From Diplonema papillatum (taxonomy: Eukaryota > Euglenozoa > Diplonemea > Diplonemida > Diplonemidae), in the NCBI GenBank assembly GCA_030068145.1, contig JAPJBO010000355.1, positions 145,001-209,000 of the forward strand: a stretch of DNA of 64,000 nucleotides. The letters run 5' to 3'. Under the pieces are notes generated by a model. It saw only the letters and a program-made list of their open reading frames with translations, made no database searches and was not told the DNA's origin. Shown here in pieces: positions 50,159-61,800 of this stretch; position 1 is the first letter of the stretch, and the number at the start of each line of letters is the position of its first letter. Both the position numbers and the translations under genes were made by a program.

Positions 50159-52470
50159 AGTGAACGGTTGCAGAGATGCTCCTCCTGCCCAAGAACCGGT
50201 GGTTGGCGGATACCAATAAACACGGGACCGCGTGACGCTGTGACATTTTTCTGAGCCATACCTATGCAGCACGCACAAGACGCCCCGTGAGGGTTGGAAC
50301 GGGGTTGGCGGAGGACAGGTCTGCGCGAATGATGGGTTCGTTCGAGTCGTTCAGTTCACGCAACGGAAAACGAGCTCTGCTGCTCGACTGAAGCTGTGCC
50401 TCCGATCCGACTCAGCTGCCGAAGATCTGCCCCCGAAACACGTGTTTTCCCCCTCAGCGCTGAAAACCAAAGCAGCAGCCATGCTTCACAATGAGAACGA
50501 CCGGGTCACCATCTACGGATATCCAGCGATGGAGACACAACATTGACCCAAGCAACTCATCTGGAGTCTGGGTGAGCCCATTCGGCGGTAGCCGAATGAG
50601 AGAGAAAGCTGTGCGAACGGTGAACGGTAGAGGAAGAAGGCAGCAATGTGTAGCTTCGCATTCCATATCGGGTGTGTTCTACAGAGAGTGTAGCTGACCG
50701 CATTACTGTGCGCCTCGGCGGGACTGAAGGGCAGGACGGTTTTCGATGCTACAGAAAAGCAACGGGCACGTTGATTTGATTATCGGAGTTTGCAGAGCCC
50801 ACCGATTAATGTGTGACTGGCCGCCCTTGATCTGAACGCACTTGAGATGGGAGAGGTGACGGCGGCTGCACGTCAGGGGGAGGATCACGTACCCGCCACC
50901 GGCAGGGTTACACATACACACGCTGTCGCCTGCCACTTTTAACGGTGACAAGAGCGCTTGCCACCCACAAGAAATCACCGACGGGGTATTTCCCGGCAGC
51001 CGCGGCGGGATTTGAGGCTACAAAGTTAGCGTAAGCGCAAAACGGGGCAAAGGCAGTCGGCTCTTGCGATACCGTACTGCTGAACCTGCCCTGCGTATGT
51101 GTGGAAACGTGCCGGCGGCTACGGCACCGCAACCCCATGATGTTAGCAACCGACGTGGTGACAACAAACATTCAGTCGACATGATAAGTTTTACGTGTAA
51201 AGTGCCAGGATATCACTTGCGCGCAACACGCTCCAGCAGCAGGAGAGCCCGCCGGATGCTGACGGCGGTCCCCCTTCTGCCCCAATATCACTGGATCGAT
51301 TTTCCTGATGACGCCTTTTGGGCGCAGCGAAACAAACCCACTGCATCACTTGCAGCCGAGGAGCCTCCTTATGCCGTGGTACGCGCTTTCTGCAGCCAAC
51401 AGGGCGCACACGCCGTAAATGCACTGCCTGCGGAGGAGGGTGGTTGGTGGAGAGACTGACGAGAGGGCACGCTTTGCCCTCAGGCTGCAAAATGTGACGC
51501 AAATAGAGGTTGATGCATGAGTCGTGCCGCGAGCGTGAGGGACAGCTCACCCGGTTGCAGTAAGAGCAAGGCCATCAGCGTTGGCCAAAGCTCGGTTCTC
51601 TAAGTCGCTATACACACGACAAGAAGGGAGGGCAGAAGAAGTGAACTGCTTTAGTGCCGTCAGAATAAGAGAAGTGAAGAAGCTTCGCATACTTTGTCCG
51701 CTTCGAGCCACCCTGCACGAGCATCCAGGCGAGGCACATCACCATTACCTGCGTGTCGGGGGGTGGGGGGTGGTGGGTTAACTCTTCCTCTTCTCCCCGT
51801 CACCCCCTCCCCCAACTCCGCACAGGTGACGACCGGTGCTTTACTCAAGCAACCCGCACACGAACGCCAGCCAGAACACGGCTCGTATCCACACAACGTA
51901 GTGTGCACACGACTACCGCTGCTGTGTCAGCAATACGCCGACCCACTGCACTCCGTGTCTTCCTTTTTTCAGGAAGGTGGGCTCGGAATGCTTTGTTGTT
52001 GGCGAGTCCTATCTTGCTCGGGAGGAGCGCATACGGGCATTCGAACTCGACCTACCAGCAGCAGAACCAATCTTCCTTCCAGCTAGTCTGTAGAGCAAGA
52101 GTTGGAAATGGGGCCAAAGCTCGGACAGCAAACAGGTGGATGTGGCCAACCCGGACAAATCGGTAGGTTCATTTGTTCTGGGGTAGGCACAGCCAACATA
52201 TATTTTATTCGTGTGTACGTGTGTAAACCCTGTTTTGAGTGATTTAGCACAGCACGCTGCCATCCGACACGTTTTGATATAGAAAAGCAAGCAAGCTTGT
52301 TACCATAAAAAAAAGCAGGCACGCGCCAAACCTGGTCAAAACAGGATAGCACAGGCCGCAAACGGACTGGTACCGGGCAAAACTGGTGAGTACCGCAGGT
52401 CAAAACAGACTGGTACTGGCCGAAAACTGGCGTTGTGCACACATTGCCAGTCCGAATGAGCGTGTGTACG
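50159..52470. other. Intergenic, no gene recognised
   Basis: ORFs up to about 137 codons on both strands lack recognisable domains. The far end (about 52300-52475) may contain downstream intron or exon sequence of the coiled-coil gene on the minus strand. Confidence 0.4.
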
Positions 52471-52476
52471 ACAAAC

Positions 52477-53498
52477 CTTAATGGCGGGATCGCTGTACGA
52501 CGGCGGGCCGTGGACGGAATCCTCTTCGAAGGGGCCCGCGGCGGCGGGTTGCCCCGGGGCGGCGGCGTCGGCCTGCGCGAGGCGAGCTTCGCGTTCTTTC
52601 TGCTCCCTGCCTTCGTTCTCGCGCAGCTTCTGCTCCGCCTCGAGTGTGAGCGCCGCGTGCTGCAGCCCCAGACGCTTCTGCTTGTCTTCGTCGCGCCGCC
52701 GCTCTTCCGCCTGCCGGCGCGGTTCTGCCTCGGCTTCGCGGGCTTTTCTCGCCGCCTCTTCTTCTTCTGCTTCTTGCCGCTCTTTCTCCTCTTTTATCCT
52801 CCGTTCGCCGGCCTCTTCTTCTTCTTGCCGCTCTTTTTCCTCTCTTTTCCTCCGTTCGCCGGCCTCTTCTTCTTCCCGCGCGGCTTGCCTCGCCCGCGCA
52901 TCCTCCGCCTCGTGTCCGGCGCGTGACAGCACGCGCTGCCACGCTGACTCTTGCTCTCCTTCAAGCCCTGCCCTCGGGCTCTCTTCCTCCTGTTCCAATG
53001 CAGCGCGCTCACGCTCTTCCTGCTCCATCCGCTGCTTCTGCCGCTTCCACGACTCGTGTCTGATTGAAGTTGTTTTACATGTCAGGGGGTTATTTGTTGT
53101 GTTGGTGGCGAACAGGACACGAGCCTATTGTTACCATTTTCCAATACAGCACCATCCAATCCTAGGTAGTGGACATCACATCAGCCAAACCTCCCACCGA
53201 TTTTCGATTGCACTCGGGGGAGAAACCAATGGCGACAACGTGGGTCTTTTTTGTTGACCGCTTACGCCCGCACTAACCCAGCTTTACCTGTGTTTTGTGT
53301 GGGCTACAGCACATCCTTGAGATTTCGCACTGGCAGTTACTCAAGTATTTTCTGCAAAGCAGGCGAACGTACGAAAAACAAGAAATGTGCACACGTGTTG
53401 TCGAGCTTCCGCGACTGCACCTCCATACTGTTAACCTTTTGCGCCATGTCTCGGACGGAGAGCTTCAGGCTCCCGGAGGACTCGTCATCGCTCTCCAT
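52477..53498 (-). CDS. Coiled-coil Glu/Arg-rich protein, partial spliced gene
   Basis: The main exon 52477-53059 encodes HESWKRQKQRMEQEERER followed by about 130 residues of nearly pure E/R/K/A heptads, including two copies of a block with GERRxxEEKERQE. It then encodes a GPPSYSDPAIK end with a PPxY-type motif. It ends at a consensus donor (AAG|GTTTGT, 52477/52476) and begins after TTCAATCAG (53060). A candidate upstream exon, 53395-53498 (MESDDESSGSLKLSVRD...), fits in phase but its donor GTGTGC is weak. The 3' exons were not found. The long single helix or coiled coil is compatible with a cytoskeletal or trafficking role, but no family can be named. Low complexity may exaggerate similarity to anything. 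Confidence 0.5.
53240..53380 (+). repeat. Dispersed repeat family, copy 2
   Basis: Contains TACCTGTGTTTTGTGTGGGC, TACAGCACA and GAGATTTCGCA...TGGCAG...CTCAAGTATTT blocks. It lies in the intron between the candidate exons of the coiled-coil gene. Confidence 0.55.
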
Positions 53499-53499
53499 C

Positions 53500-55599
53500 G
53501 TGCCCAACACGCGAGGAAACTGCCACGGTAACTGCGCCCGTCCCCTTACTCCGGCCGTTCCTGCGGACATGTGGTGAGACAAAAACACACTTTTTAGTAC
53601 TAGTTCTGTTGAACGCCCAGGAGTTCCCTCGTGTGGGGCCAGAGCAAATTTCCCTCCGAGATTTTGCGATCCAGTGCCCGTTCAAAAAGAAAGAAAGAAC
53701 AGACAACCCCCTGCGACTGAACTCGTGTGCCGTTGTCAGCCCGCCTCAGAATGGGGACACGAAAACGGATGTGCCAGGGTCTTCTTGTACGTGTACCGCA
53801 GTAGCAGCAGCCCTACATGTGGCGGGCAGTGCAGGCGCGCTGATGCCCCACCTCTTCTGGGGGCCTTTCGGCCCTGTTTTGCACATGAAAGAAACGGATA
53901 GGAACGGAGGATGGCAGTTGGTAAACCGGTGCAATGCGACTGGATGCCTGCCGCCGCGAAGAAGCGCAGCTTAATGTTGGGCATGTGTGCGTGCAAGCAT
54001 CGAGTCTTCTTCGAAGCAGAAGAGAGGGGAAGGGGGGTGGGGTTGAGTGAATTATCGTTGAAGGTTGCTATCAATTTCGTTCTCGAAGAAGAAGAAACTA
54101 ACGACCCACGAGCCGCGATTCACATGGTATGCCGTGCAAGTGCGCGGGAGAGCTCAGTGGGCTGCCACGATGGTTCGATTCGGACCTCGGAGCATGGGAA
54201 CGCAGCGCCGAAGCGCGTCAGGAAATGGTACACACGGAAGAAGTGTGAAAACGGGTGTTTGCCGAGAAGCTTTTTTTATTCTGCAAATGCTAGAAGAAAT
54301 AAGGGTGGGGTGCGCGCGTTCCAGAAACGGAACGAGCGACCTTTTTTTTATTCGCCGCAGCAAGAAATGAGAGAGAGAGAGAACCGAACGAGCGCCCTTC
54401 TTGTTTTCGCTCAATGGGCTGCCCCGTGTGCTTCGGAGCATGAGACGCGTGGACTGAGCTTGTCCACCGTGGAACTTCGCTCCACGCGCGGCTGCCAAAT
54501 ACGATGACAGCTCACAAGTGAGTACGCTGGCAGGGCTACCCGGATGTAGTCTATGTACATACCACTATCCTGAGGTGCACTGACGCGGGTGAAACCCCAG
54601 TAGGATCCCGAAGTTCGTTCGTCAAGAGATCAGTGCGTGGCACACCCATCGTAGTTGGCACTCGTCAGAGTCCTGTGGACACAACCGCAAAGGGAACCCA
54701 AAAACAATCGGAAACCCCAGGAAAGTTTGATCCACACCGGTGTAGGTTCATAAAACGCCCGCAAAATGTGTCGCCAAACTGCCGGGACCCTAAAAGGACC
54801 CTAAAAAGACCCCTACTTTTCCAAAAAAAGGGGGGGGGCCAGCAGCCTGCAGCAGCGCGCGAGCGCGTGAAAGCGCCGAACGCGCGGGGGAACGGTGCGT
54901 GCGGTACTGTGCACTCAACAGGAGTGAGTGACCTTCTGCGATCAGTAAGCATAAGAAAAGAGCTACTCGGGGGGGGGGCTGCCGTGTGCGTATTTCGACG
55001 GAAGCTAGAGGGGGAGACAACACCACAACCACGAAGTGGGTCCTTTTTGTTTGAACGCTTCCGCCCGCCACTGAACCCCAGATCTACCTGTGTTTCGTGT
55101 GAGCTACAGCACGTAACCACATTTGAGATTTCGCATCTGGCAGCCTCCCTCAACATAGCAGGTGCTTGTACAAAAAGCGAAATTTCACTTTGAAAAAAGA
55201 AAGAAAGAGTGCCCACAGGTGCTTGTTCGCGCACTGGGCTGCCCGGTGCGCCCCCGCTGGAATCGATGCAGGGCTGCCTAATGAGATAGCAGGTTCCATT
55301 ACCGGTGTCCCTTTTGTAGGCCACGGACAAAGAAAAACAGGCCCGCGAGAGCATATTTCGCGTCGTTGTTGGGCCAACGCGAGCGCTTTCTGGGCTGCCC
55401 CAAGCGGGGCATGAGTGCAGCGCTTGTCCCGACAGAATGCGAGCCATCGGGGCAAGCAGTGATGAGCTGTAGAGCCGAGCCTATCAATCTACCACCATTT
55501 CTGGGAAGTACAACCGAACTGCCTGTACCGAATGATAGTCTATCGGCAGAGGGCTAGGAGGATGACAGGATCGGGATGGCAGAGGATTGGTAGTGTTTG
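53500..55599. other. Intergenic with repeats
   Basis: No gene is recognised. ORFs of 186-260 codons near 54633-55447 overlap on opposite strands and lie partly in the dispersed repeat. A short GGGCTGCCCYGTG motif recurs at 54416 and 55236. Confidence 0.4.
54970..55190 (+). repeat. Dispersed repeat family, copy 3
   Basis: The longest copy, sharing GAACGCTTCCGCCC, ACCTGTGTTTCGTGTGAGC, GAGATTTCGCATCTGGCAGC and GCAGGTGCTTGTAC blocks with the copies at 1488, 53240 and 57700. Confidence 0.6.
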
Positions 55600-56230
55600 T
55601 CGAAGAAACCCATTTATGCAGCAGGCTGCATAAATGCAAAAGAAACTGCGTTGAGGCGTCGTTGGCTCGCCGATCCATCTTGTCGCCGTAGCCTTACTAT
55701 CTGCATGCGTGTTTCGTTGCCCAAGGTGGTATGTATGTCCAGAGAACGAGTACAGCACATGGCGCTGATCTACTTCTGGTGCCCTGGTTATTTTCAATTC
55801 AGCGCATTTTGCAGGGAAGATGCTGCCGAACGCATAAACGGCAGCGCGGGTTGGAACTTGACTTTGCGCGGTCAAGGGACACGTAAGCAAAGACACAGTC
55901 ACTTCGCCCGAGATGGAACGCAGATTCCGTAGATGTGGCGGCGCTTGTTCGAACTGTTCATCGACGCGCAGTGCTGCAGCAAGCTGTTGACGATCGCGTC
56001 GCCGGGCCGGAGGGTGGCCGAGGCGCGGCTGCCCGTCGATCCATCTTGTCGCCGAAGCCTTACTACCTGCATGTGTGTTCCGTTGCCCAAGGTGGTATGT
56101 ATGTCCTCCAGAGAACGAGTACAGCACCTGGCACTGTTCTACTTCTGGTGCGCCCTGGTTATTTTCAATTCGGCGCATTCTGCAGGGAAGATGCTGCCGA
56201 AGGCATGAACGGCAGCGCGGGTCGGAACTT
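55600..56230 (-). pseudogene. Two tandem decayed 3' copies of the PhyH gene
   Basis: Two segments with a period of about 371 bp match the part of the neighbouring PhyH gene around RWIDGQPRLG and LQHCASMNSSNKRR, in shifting frames and with internal deletions. The upstream part of each (AGGGAAGATGCTGCCGAAGGC) corresponds to the FGNIFP region. The HxD segment is lost in both. They arose by tandem duplication of the gene end and decayed. Confidence 0.75.
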
Positions 56231-56318
56231 GACTTTGTGCGGTCAAGGACACGTATGCAAAGACACAGTCGCTTCGCCCGAGATAGAACGCGGATTCAGT
56301 TGCCGTACCACATGACAA

Positions 56319-57197
56319 CTACAATTCCGGGCTGTTGGACGACGCTCCTGCAAACGGCACCGACGACCATTGCTTGTAGTCCTTCAGACGCAGCTTTGCC
56401 GCCTTGTAGGCCGGATTGAGGGTGTGCGTGCTGCCGGGCGGGATGCGCCCGGGCGAGGACAGCGAGAAATAAAAGATGCGGCGGCGCTTGTTCGAGCTGT
56501 TCATTGACGCGCAGTGCTGCAGCAAGCTGTTGAACACGATCGCGTCGCCGGGCCGTAGGGTGGCACCGAGGCGCGGCTGCCCGTCGATCCATTTGTCGCA
56601 GTAGCCCTGCTTCGACTTGCGGAGTTCCTGCAAGCATTGGTTCCTTTGCTCTTCCCGGTGCGAAGACGGCACGAGCACAGTCGGTCCCATGTCCGAGGTG
56701 ATGTTGTCGATGGCGACGAAGAATGAGTACAACACGGCGCTGCCCTCCTGGTGTATAGTGTCGGCATGCCACTTCTGATAGTCCGCCCCAGGGTCATTGA
56801 CCATCACCGCCAGCTCCACCAGCAGAGCGTCGAGGGATACCAACTCGGAGAGCATAGGAAAGATGTTGCCGAAGGCTTCAAACAGCGCTGGTTCGACGCC
56901 GCTGTCCTCCTCAACAGGCACCGGCACATTTAAGTGCCTCCGTGCGTAGGGCTTCTCATCACGCGGCGCGACCCGGTCCGCAAGCTTTGTCAAGTACGAG
57001 GCCGTAGACGCGTCGATGAGGTTGTCGATCCTGAGGGCGCCATGCTCTCGCAGGAGGTCTGCCCCTTGCTCGTTTGCCTCGTCGACGGTCACGCCGCCGG
57101 TCGACGGGAAGAAGCCGTCGCTGCGGATTGTCACTTGGGTGAGCCATTGCGCCACGTTCCCGGTCGCGACACTCACCAGCAAAAGACCGAGCATCAT
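56319..57197 (-). CDS. PhyH-family Fe(II)/2-oxoglutarate dioxygenase, secretory signal
   Basis: A 292-codon single-exon gene. The N-terminus MMLGLLLVSVATGNVA looks like a signal peptide or anchor. The core fits phytanoyl-CoA dioxygenase-like enzymes: QKWHADTIHQ supplies His144 and Asp146, LRPGDAIVFNSLLQHCASMN supplies the distal His228, and the following NKRRRIFYF supplies the 2-oxoglutarate-binding basic residue. GPTVLVPSSHR is also typical of the family (contact loop before the distal motif). Length matches the family. The substrate is unknown; family members hydroxylate lipids, amino acids or small metabolites. Two decayed partial copies lie directly downstream. Confidence 0.85.
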   Translation of the reverse strand: MMLGLLLVSVATGNVAQWLTQVTIRSDGFFPSTGGVTVDEANEQGADLLREHGALRIDNLIDASTASYLTKLADRVAPRDEKPYARRHLNVPVPVEEDSGVEPALFEAFGNIFPMLSELVSLDALLVELAVMVNDPGADYQKWHADTIHQEGSAVLYSFFVAIDNITSDMGPTVLVPSSHREEQRNQCLQELRKSKQGYCDKWIDGQPRLGATLRPGDAIVFNSLLQHCASMNSSNKRRRIFYFSLSSPGRIPPGSTHTLNPAYKAAKLRLKDYKQWSSVPFAGASSNSPEL

Positions 57198-58832
57198 CCC
57201 CCTTTCGGAATCTTGCTAAGCCGTGTGTCCGCCCTTACCTCAATTCGTAAGCCAGCATAGGTGTAGGTGCCCCCCGCCTATGTTGATATCTTCTGTCTCT
57301 GAAGAGTGTGCGTTCAGCTCATATAGGCGCAATGTTGTTCCCTGGGTCTTGAGCCTGAACGTATTTAGGTGAAGCGCAGGTGACGCGCTGTAATCTATCC
57401 AAAAAAGAAAAGTCACAATGTGAGCAGCTGCAGAACTTCTTGATGTGCAGCTTCTTTCACACCAAAGGAAAAGTCTCGGCTGAAGCAGCCAGGTGAAGCC
57501 TGCGTCACCTGAACTTCCACGGCAAAAATGACTAGGGCGGGCAGCGGATTCACCAGCTGCATGTCGCAAGACAACGTCGTGTCCCCACCGGTGCTTTTAA
57601 TTTCGACCTAAGAGCGGAGTGCGATGCTCCGGTTCATTCGCTCGGTTGCGAACGGTGCACTTTGAGTAACTATTGCCTTCTGTTTTAGTCTTGCTCACTT
57701 GCCGTCTTTCAGTTATCTCCTTCGGGATTTCGCAACGGCAGCCTCCTCAAGTATTTCCTACGAAGCAGGTGCTTATACAAAAATACTGGCGACACGCTTC
57801 CTTAGCGCAGCCCACGTTCTCACGATGCCGCGGAAAAAAAAGTGCAGAAGAAGTCATGCCACTCGATCATAGGTCAGGATGCCTTGCCTTCAATCGAAGC
57901 CGGCGTGAAAACGGAGCAAGCAAGTTGCTGGGGCTAGTATGCAGCATCGCGAGCGGCACTCTACCAGACACCACAAACTGATTGATAGGCGGCAGAGGAA
58001 TGAAGAGAAGGTGAACTCCAATTCTTGCCGAACGGAGCCCAACTACGCCGCCCGCCTGGTTTAAGGCGTGCAGGGTCATGCCCGACAAGACGCTATCTTC
58101 CACCACCAAGGAGTCCAACGCGCGCGAGAAACGCCGGGTGTGACCCAAGCCGCATTGAAAAGACAGGTGCGCCAATTTGAGGACGCAGCCCAGCCCAGGG
58201 ACGTGTTTCCGGAGCGCACTGGCAGTATTGCCAACCCTTCCTGTGGTGCGGACTGTGTTCTCGAACACTGCAGAAGCAGAAAACGGGGGATATCGCTTGC
58301 ACTTCTGCGTATGGAACGAAGAGCGTATTGTCGGCAGTGTGCGTACTCGGCACTGCCCTGTTCACTCGCCGTTACTAGGAGCCTCGCTGTTTCTTCCTTT
58401 TCCTGCGCTGATTGATATGCTTAAGTTAGCGCGCGGATCGTCAACAGCCGAGGTTGGTGAGAGTTTAATTCGAACGACCTGTTTTTTTTCCAAGAATCTA
58501 TACATGCTTTTGAAATGTGAACCTGACGGCAACGACATGCGGAAGACGTTCTGCTCCGCTTCCGCGGAAGACGTTCTGCTCCGCTTCCAGTCAGAGGCCG
58601 AGCCCAGTCGCCAGCCGGCAAAGGTTGGAGGATGCGTCGCGGTTGGTGGCAGTCAACGGTCGAAACCCCACAAATAGGCGAAAGCTCTCGAGTTTCGCTC
58701 TGGTCGTCGCGTTGAAGGACGAGCGGCTCTGTAGTGCTCGTGGTGCCTGCTTGCGGGCGTACCGAGCAAACAGCTACAGCACGGTGGCACGGGCGATGCA
58801 AGATGGCTGGCAGCGTGCCGCCTATTCGCCAC
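57198..58832. other. Intergenic between PhyH and SNF2 genes
   Basis: No independent gene is recognised. It contains the fourth, partial copy of the dispersed repeat (about 57700-57800: GGGATTTCGCAACGGCAGCC, AAGCAGGTGCTTATACAAAAA) and the SNF2 3'-end fragment at 58541. Confidence 0.45.
58541..58660 (-). pseudogene. Duplicated 3'-end fragment of the SNF2 gene
   Basis: About 120 bp match 58870-58980 of the adjacent SNF2 gene (GCGGAAGACGTTCTGCTCCG, GGTTGGAGG, TGCGTCGCGGTTGGTGGC). The first block is itself repeated twice in tandem at 58540-58585. A small partial tandem duplication, non-functional. Confidence 0.8.
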
Positions 58833-61800
58833 TCAGGCGGGCTCGTCGATCGGGAAAAGCTGGCCCAAGATGGCCAACGACAAGCGGAAGACGTTCTGCT
58901 CCGCTTCCAGTCCCGAGAGACCGAGCCCGGTTGCCAGCCGGCGAAGGTTGGAGGCTGCGTCGCGGTTGGTGGCGGCCAAACGCTCGAGAATGGCGCCGAA
59001 CCCCCAAATGAGCAGCTGCGTGAAGAAGTCGTGGTTCATGTCGAGCACGTACCCGAGCAAGAAGGTGAGCCACTGCGGCAGCGCGTCCCACAACGCGGGG
59101 TTCTCCCGGACCAGCTCACGAAGAGACGGCGGGTTTACGGAGTTGCTGTCGTACCCGGGAAGGTGGGTCATCACTTGGTTGAGGAGGCTGAGCGTCGTGT
59201 TGAAAGTGCCGCTCTGCCACTCGCAGACCTGCAGCCACGACTGCACGGCGGCCGGGGCGTTCGCGGCGACGTCGGACTTCCAGAAGGCGAAGTTGTCCGC
59301 GGCTTCGATCTGCAGCTTCGCGAGGGCGTCCCGTCCGACGGGAGTCGACAGCGAGGTTTCGAACTTGAAGGCGCCCGCCCACACCGCGTGGGCCAGCAGC
59401 AGCTCCGTGACCATCCGGTGGTCGGTCAGCCCGCGCTCGTCTTCGGACGGCAGCAGGTACCGCAGCACCGTCCACCGCGCGATCATCATCAGCTTCGCCC
59501 GGACGCCGTCCACGGCCCTTGCCATGAACGGGTGCGAGCCCGCCGCCCGGCGCAGCGACGCCAGCTTCTCGTCGACGCCCCGCGCCGCCTGCGCCTTCGG
59601 CCGCACGCCCAGCCGCGTCCCCCGGTCCCCCGCCGCCTGCGCCTCCTCCTTGCTCTTCCTCTCCCGCGCCGCGACGACGTGCGGCGGCGGCTGATACGCG
59701 CGCGGCGCCGGCTCCGGGCGGGCCGGGCCCGGGCCGGGCTGCGTGCCGTCCCGCGGCGGGTTGCGCCACGCGTTTTTTTTGGCCTGCGCGTCGTGCTGCA
59801 GCAGCGCCGCCGGCGCCGGGGTGGCGTAGCCCCTGGCCGCGTACCGCGGCTTCTTCACCTTCTTCGCCGGCGCGGCGGCGCCCTGGTGCAGGATGACCGA
59901 CGCCGCGCCGGGCAGGAGCCCGTGCAGGCCTTTGCCAGTGCCGACTTCGCGGTCGAACGCGTCGCCGACGACGCGGAGCGCGCGGTCCCTCGCCTTCTCG
60001 TCCATCTGCGCAGCGGCGTGGGGGTCGTCTGCAAGCAGGACTGAGTACCGGATGCAGTCCACCAGCAGCGGGTTGAACTCTGTCTCGGATTCGCCGGTTC
60101 CGAACTCCATCGTCGCGAGGGAGTCGATCACGGTGTCTTCTTCGAGCACCGCATCGTCAACCTCGAGAGCCTTGGTCGGTGCATACGCGTAATACGCATC
60201 CGAGGCTTGGCTCTGCAGGTAGTCACGGGTGGGTTTGTCGTCGTCCACCAGCCTGCGGTGCATCCACTCCTTCTGGAGCATGAGCATGAGCAGCTTGTCC
60301 TCGATGGTCCCGTCGGTCACGAACTGGTACGTGTGGACGGGCTTCGTCTGTCCGTAGCGGTACGTCCGGAAGATGGCTTGCTGCACGTCGGCCCAGGACC
60401 AGCAGGTTTCGAGGAGGACGACCTTCGTCGCCGCGGTGATGGTGAGGCCGGCGCCGCCGACGCCGAAGGTGATGAGGAGGACGTCGAGCGATTTGTTCGC
60501 CATGTCGGACAGCAGCTCCTCCCGCCGGGCGAGGGTGCACGAGCCCGTGTACTCTTCGGCGCGGCACCCGGGCAGGGCTTGGCGGAGGAACCGCTTGGCG
60601 AGGCGGAGGACTTCGGTGTAGGTGGAGAACACGAGGACGCTTTCTTTGGTGAGCATCGCGTTCCGCACGACTTCGGCCAACGCCTGCAGCTTCGACGAGC
60701 ACGAGGCCCACTGCACCGTGTAACCCGCCGCGGGGTTGTCCTTCACGTACGCGTGCTCCTCCGTCTCGAGAAACCCGTCGATCGCCCACCCGTAGCGATC
60801 CTTGACCGCGGCATCCACCGATTCACGGGAGTGGAACACTTCGTCGTTTCGAGCCGGTTTCCGGCCCTTTGCGATCCGGCCACGCGCCCGCACCACAGTG
60901 GTACCCGCGTCGCTGGCAGACGCGTCGGGATCCGACGTCTCGCCATCGGAATCGCTGCCCCGGGGCTGCCGCCCGGCGGCCCGGCCCCGCCCGCCGTTGG
61001 AAGGGATGGTTGCGAGCCACTGCGCCCGCTTCCGCTCGATGAACGCGAGGACCAGGCACGGGTGGAACAGGATGATGCACGACATGAAGCGGAACTCGAG
61101 GATGTTCCTGCCCTCGGCGGCGTCCCGGCGGCTCAGGAAGTAGGCCACGTAGCGGGTGTACAGCGTCGCTTGCAAGTCGGAGGCGCGGAGGCTGACGACG
61201 TACTGCTTGATTGGGGGCAGCTCTTCGTGCAGGATGGAGACCTCTCGCCTGTGGAGAATCGGCTCGAGCTTTTTGACGAAGATCTCGGCGCGGTGGTTCG
61301 CCGCCTGCCGGTGGTACAACGTCGACGTTTTGTGGGCGGCTTCCGCGACGGGTTTGAGGAACGACTCGAAGCTCGTTTTGCTCCACCGGTTCGGCCGCAC
61401 GAAGTCGATCAGCGCGAACAGCTCCTGCGGCCGGTTGGGCAGCACTGTGCCTGTCGCCAGCACGCGGAGCTCGGTGGCGAACGCGAGGCACGCTTCCCTC
61501 GTTCTGTTGTCGCCTTTTATCTTGTGCGCCTCGTCGATGACCAGCAGCGACGTGTCCGTCAGCAAGAACTTCATGACAGCCCGCTCCTCGGCGACTGCCA
61601 GCTTCTTCTCTTGGATTTTCGACACGTACGACGCCAATTTGTTGTAAGACGTGATTAGCAAGCCGCCGGTCTCGTGCCACGTCTGCAGCGTGGAAAGGTT
61701 GGTCTGGGGAGTTTCGGACGTGACTGTGTAGCAAGGCATGGAAGGGAACCATTTGCGGGCTTCGGCTCGCCACGTGCTGGTCAGGGAAACAGGGGCGACG

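Noticed and set aside
54665..55447. 260-codon minus-strand ORF as a gene
   Set aside because: It runs through a dispersed repeat, has no domain and overlaps an equally long opposite-strand ORF.
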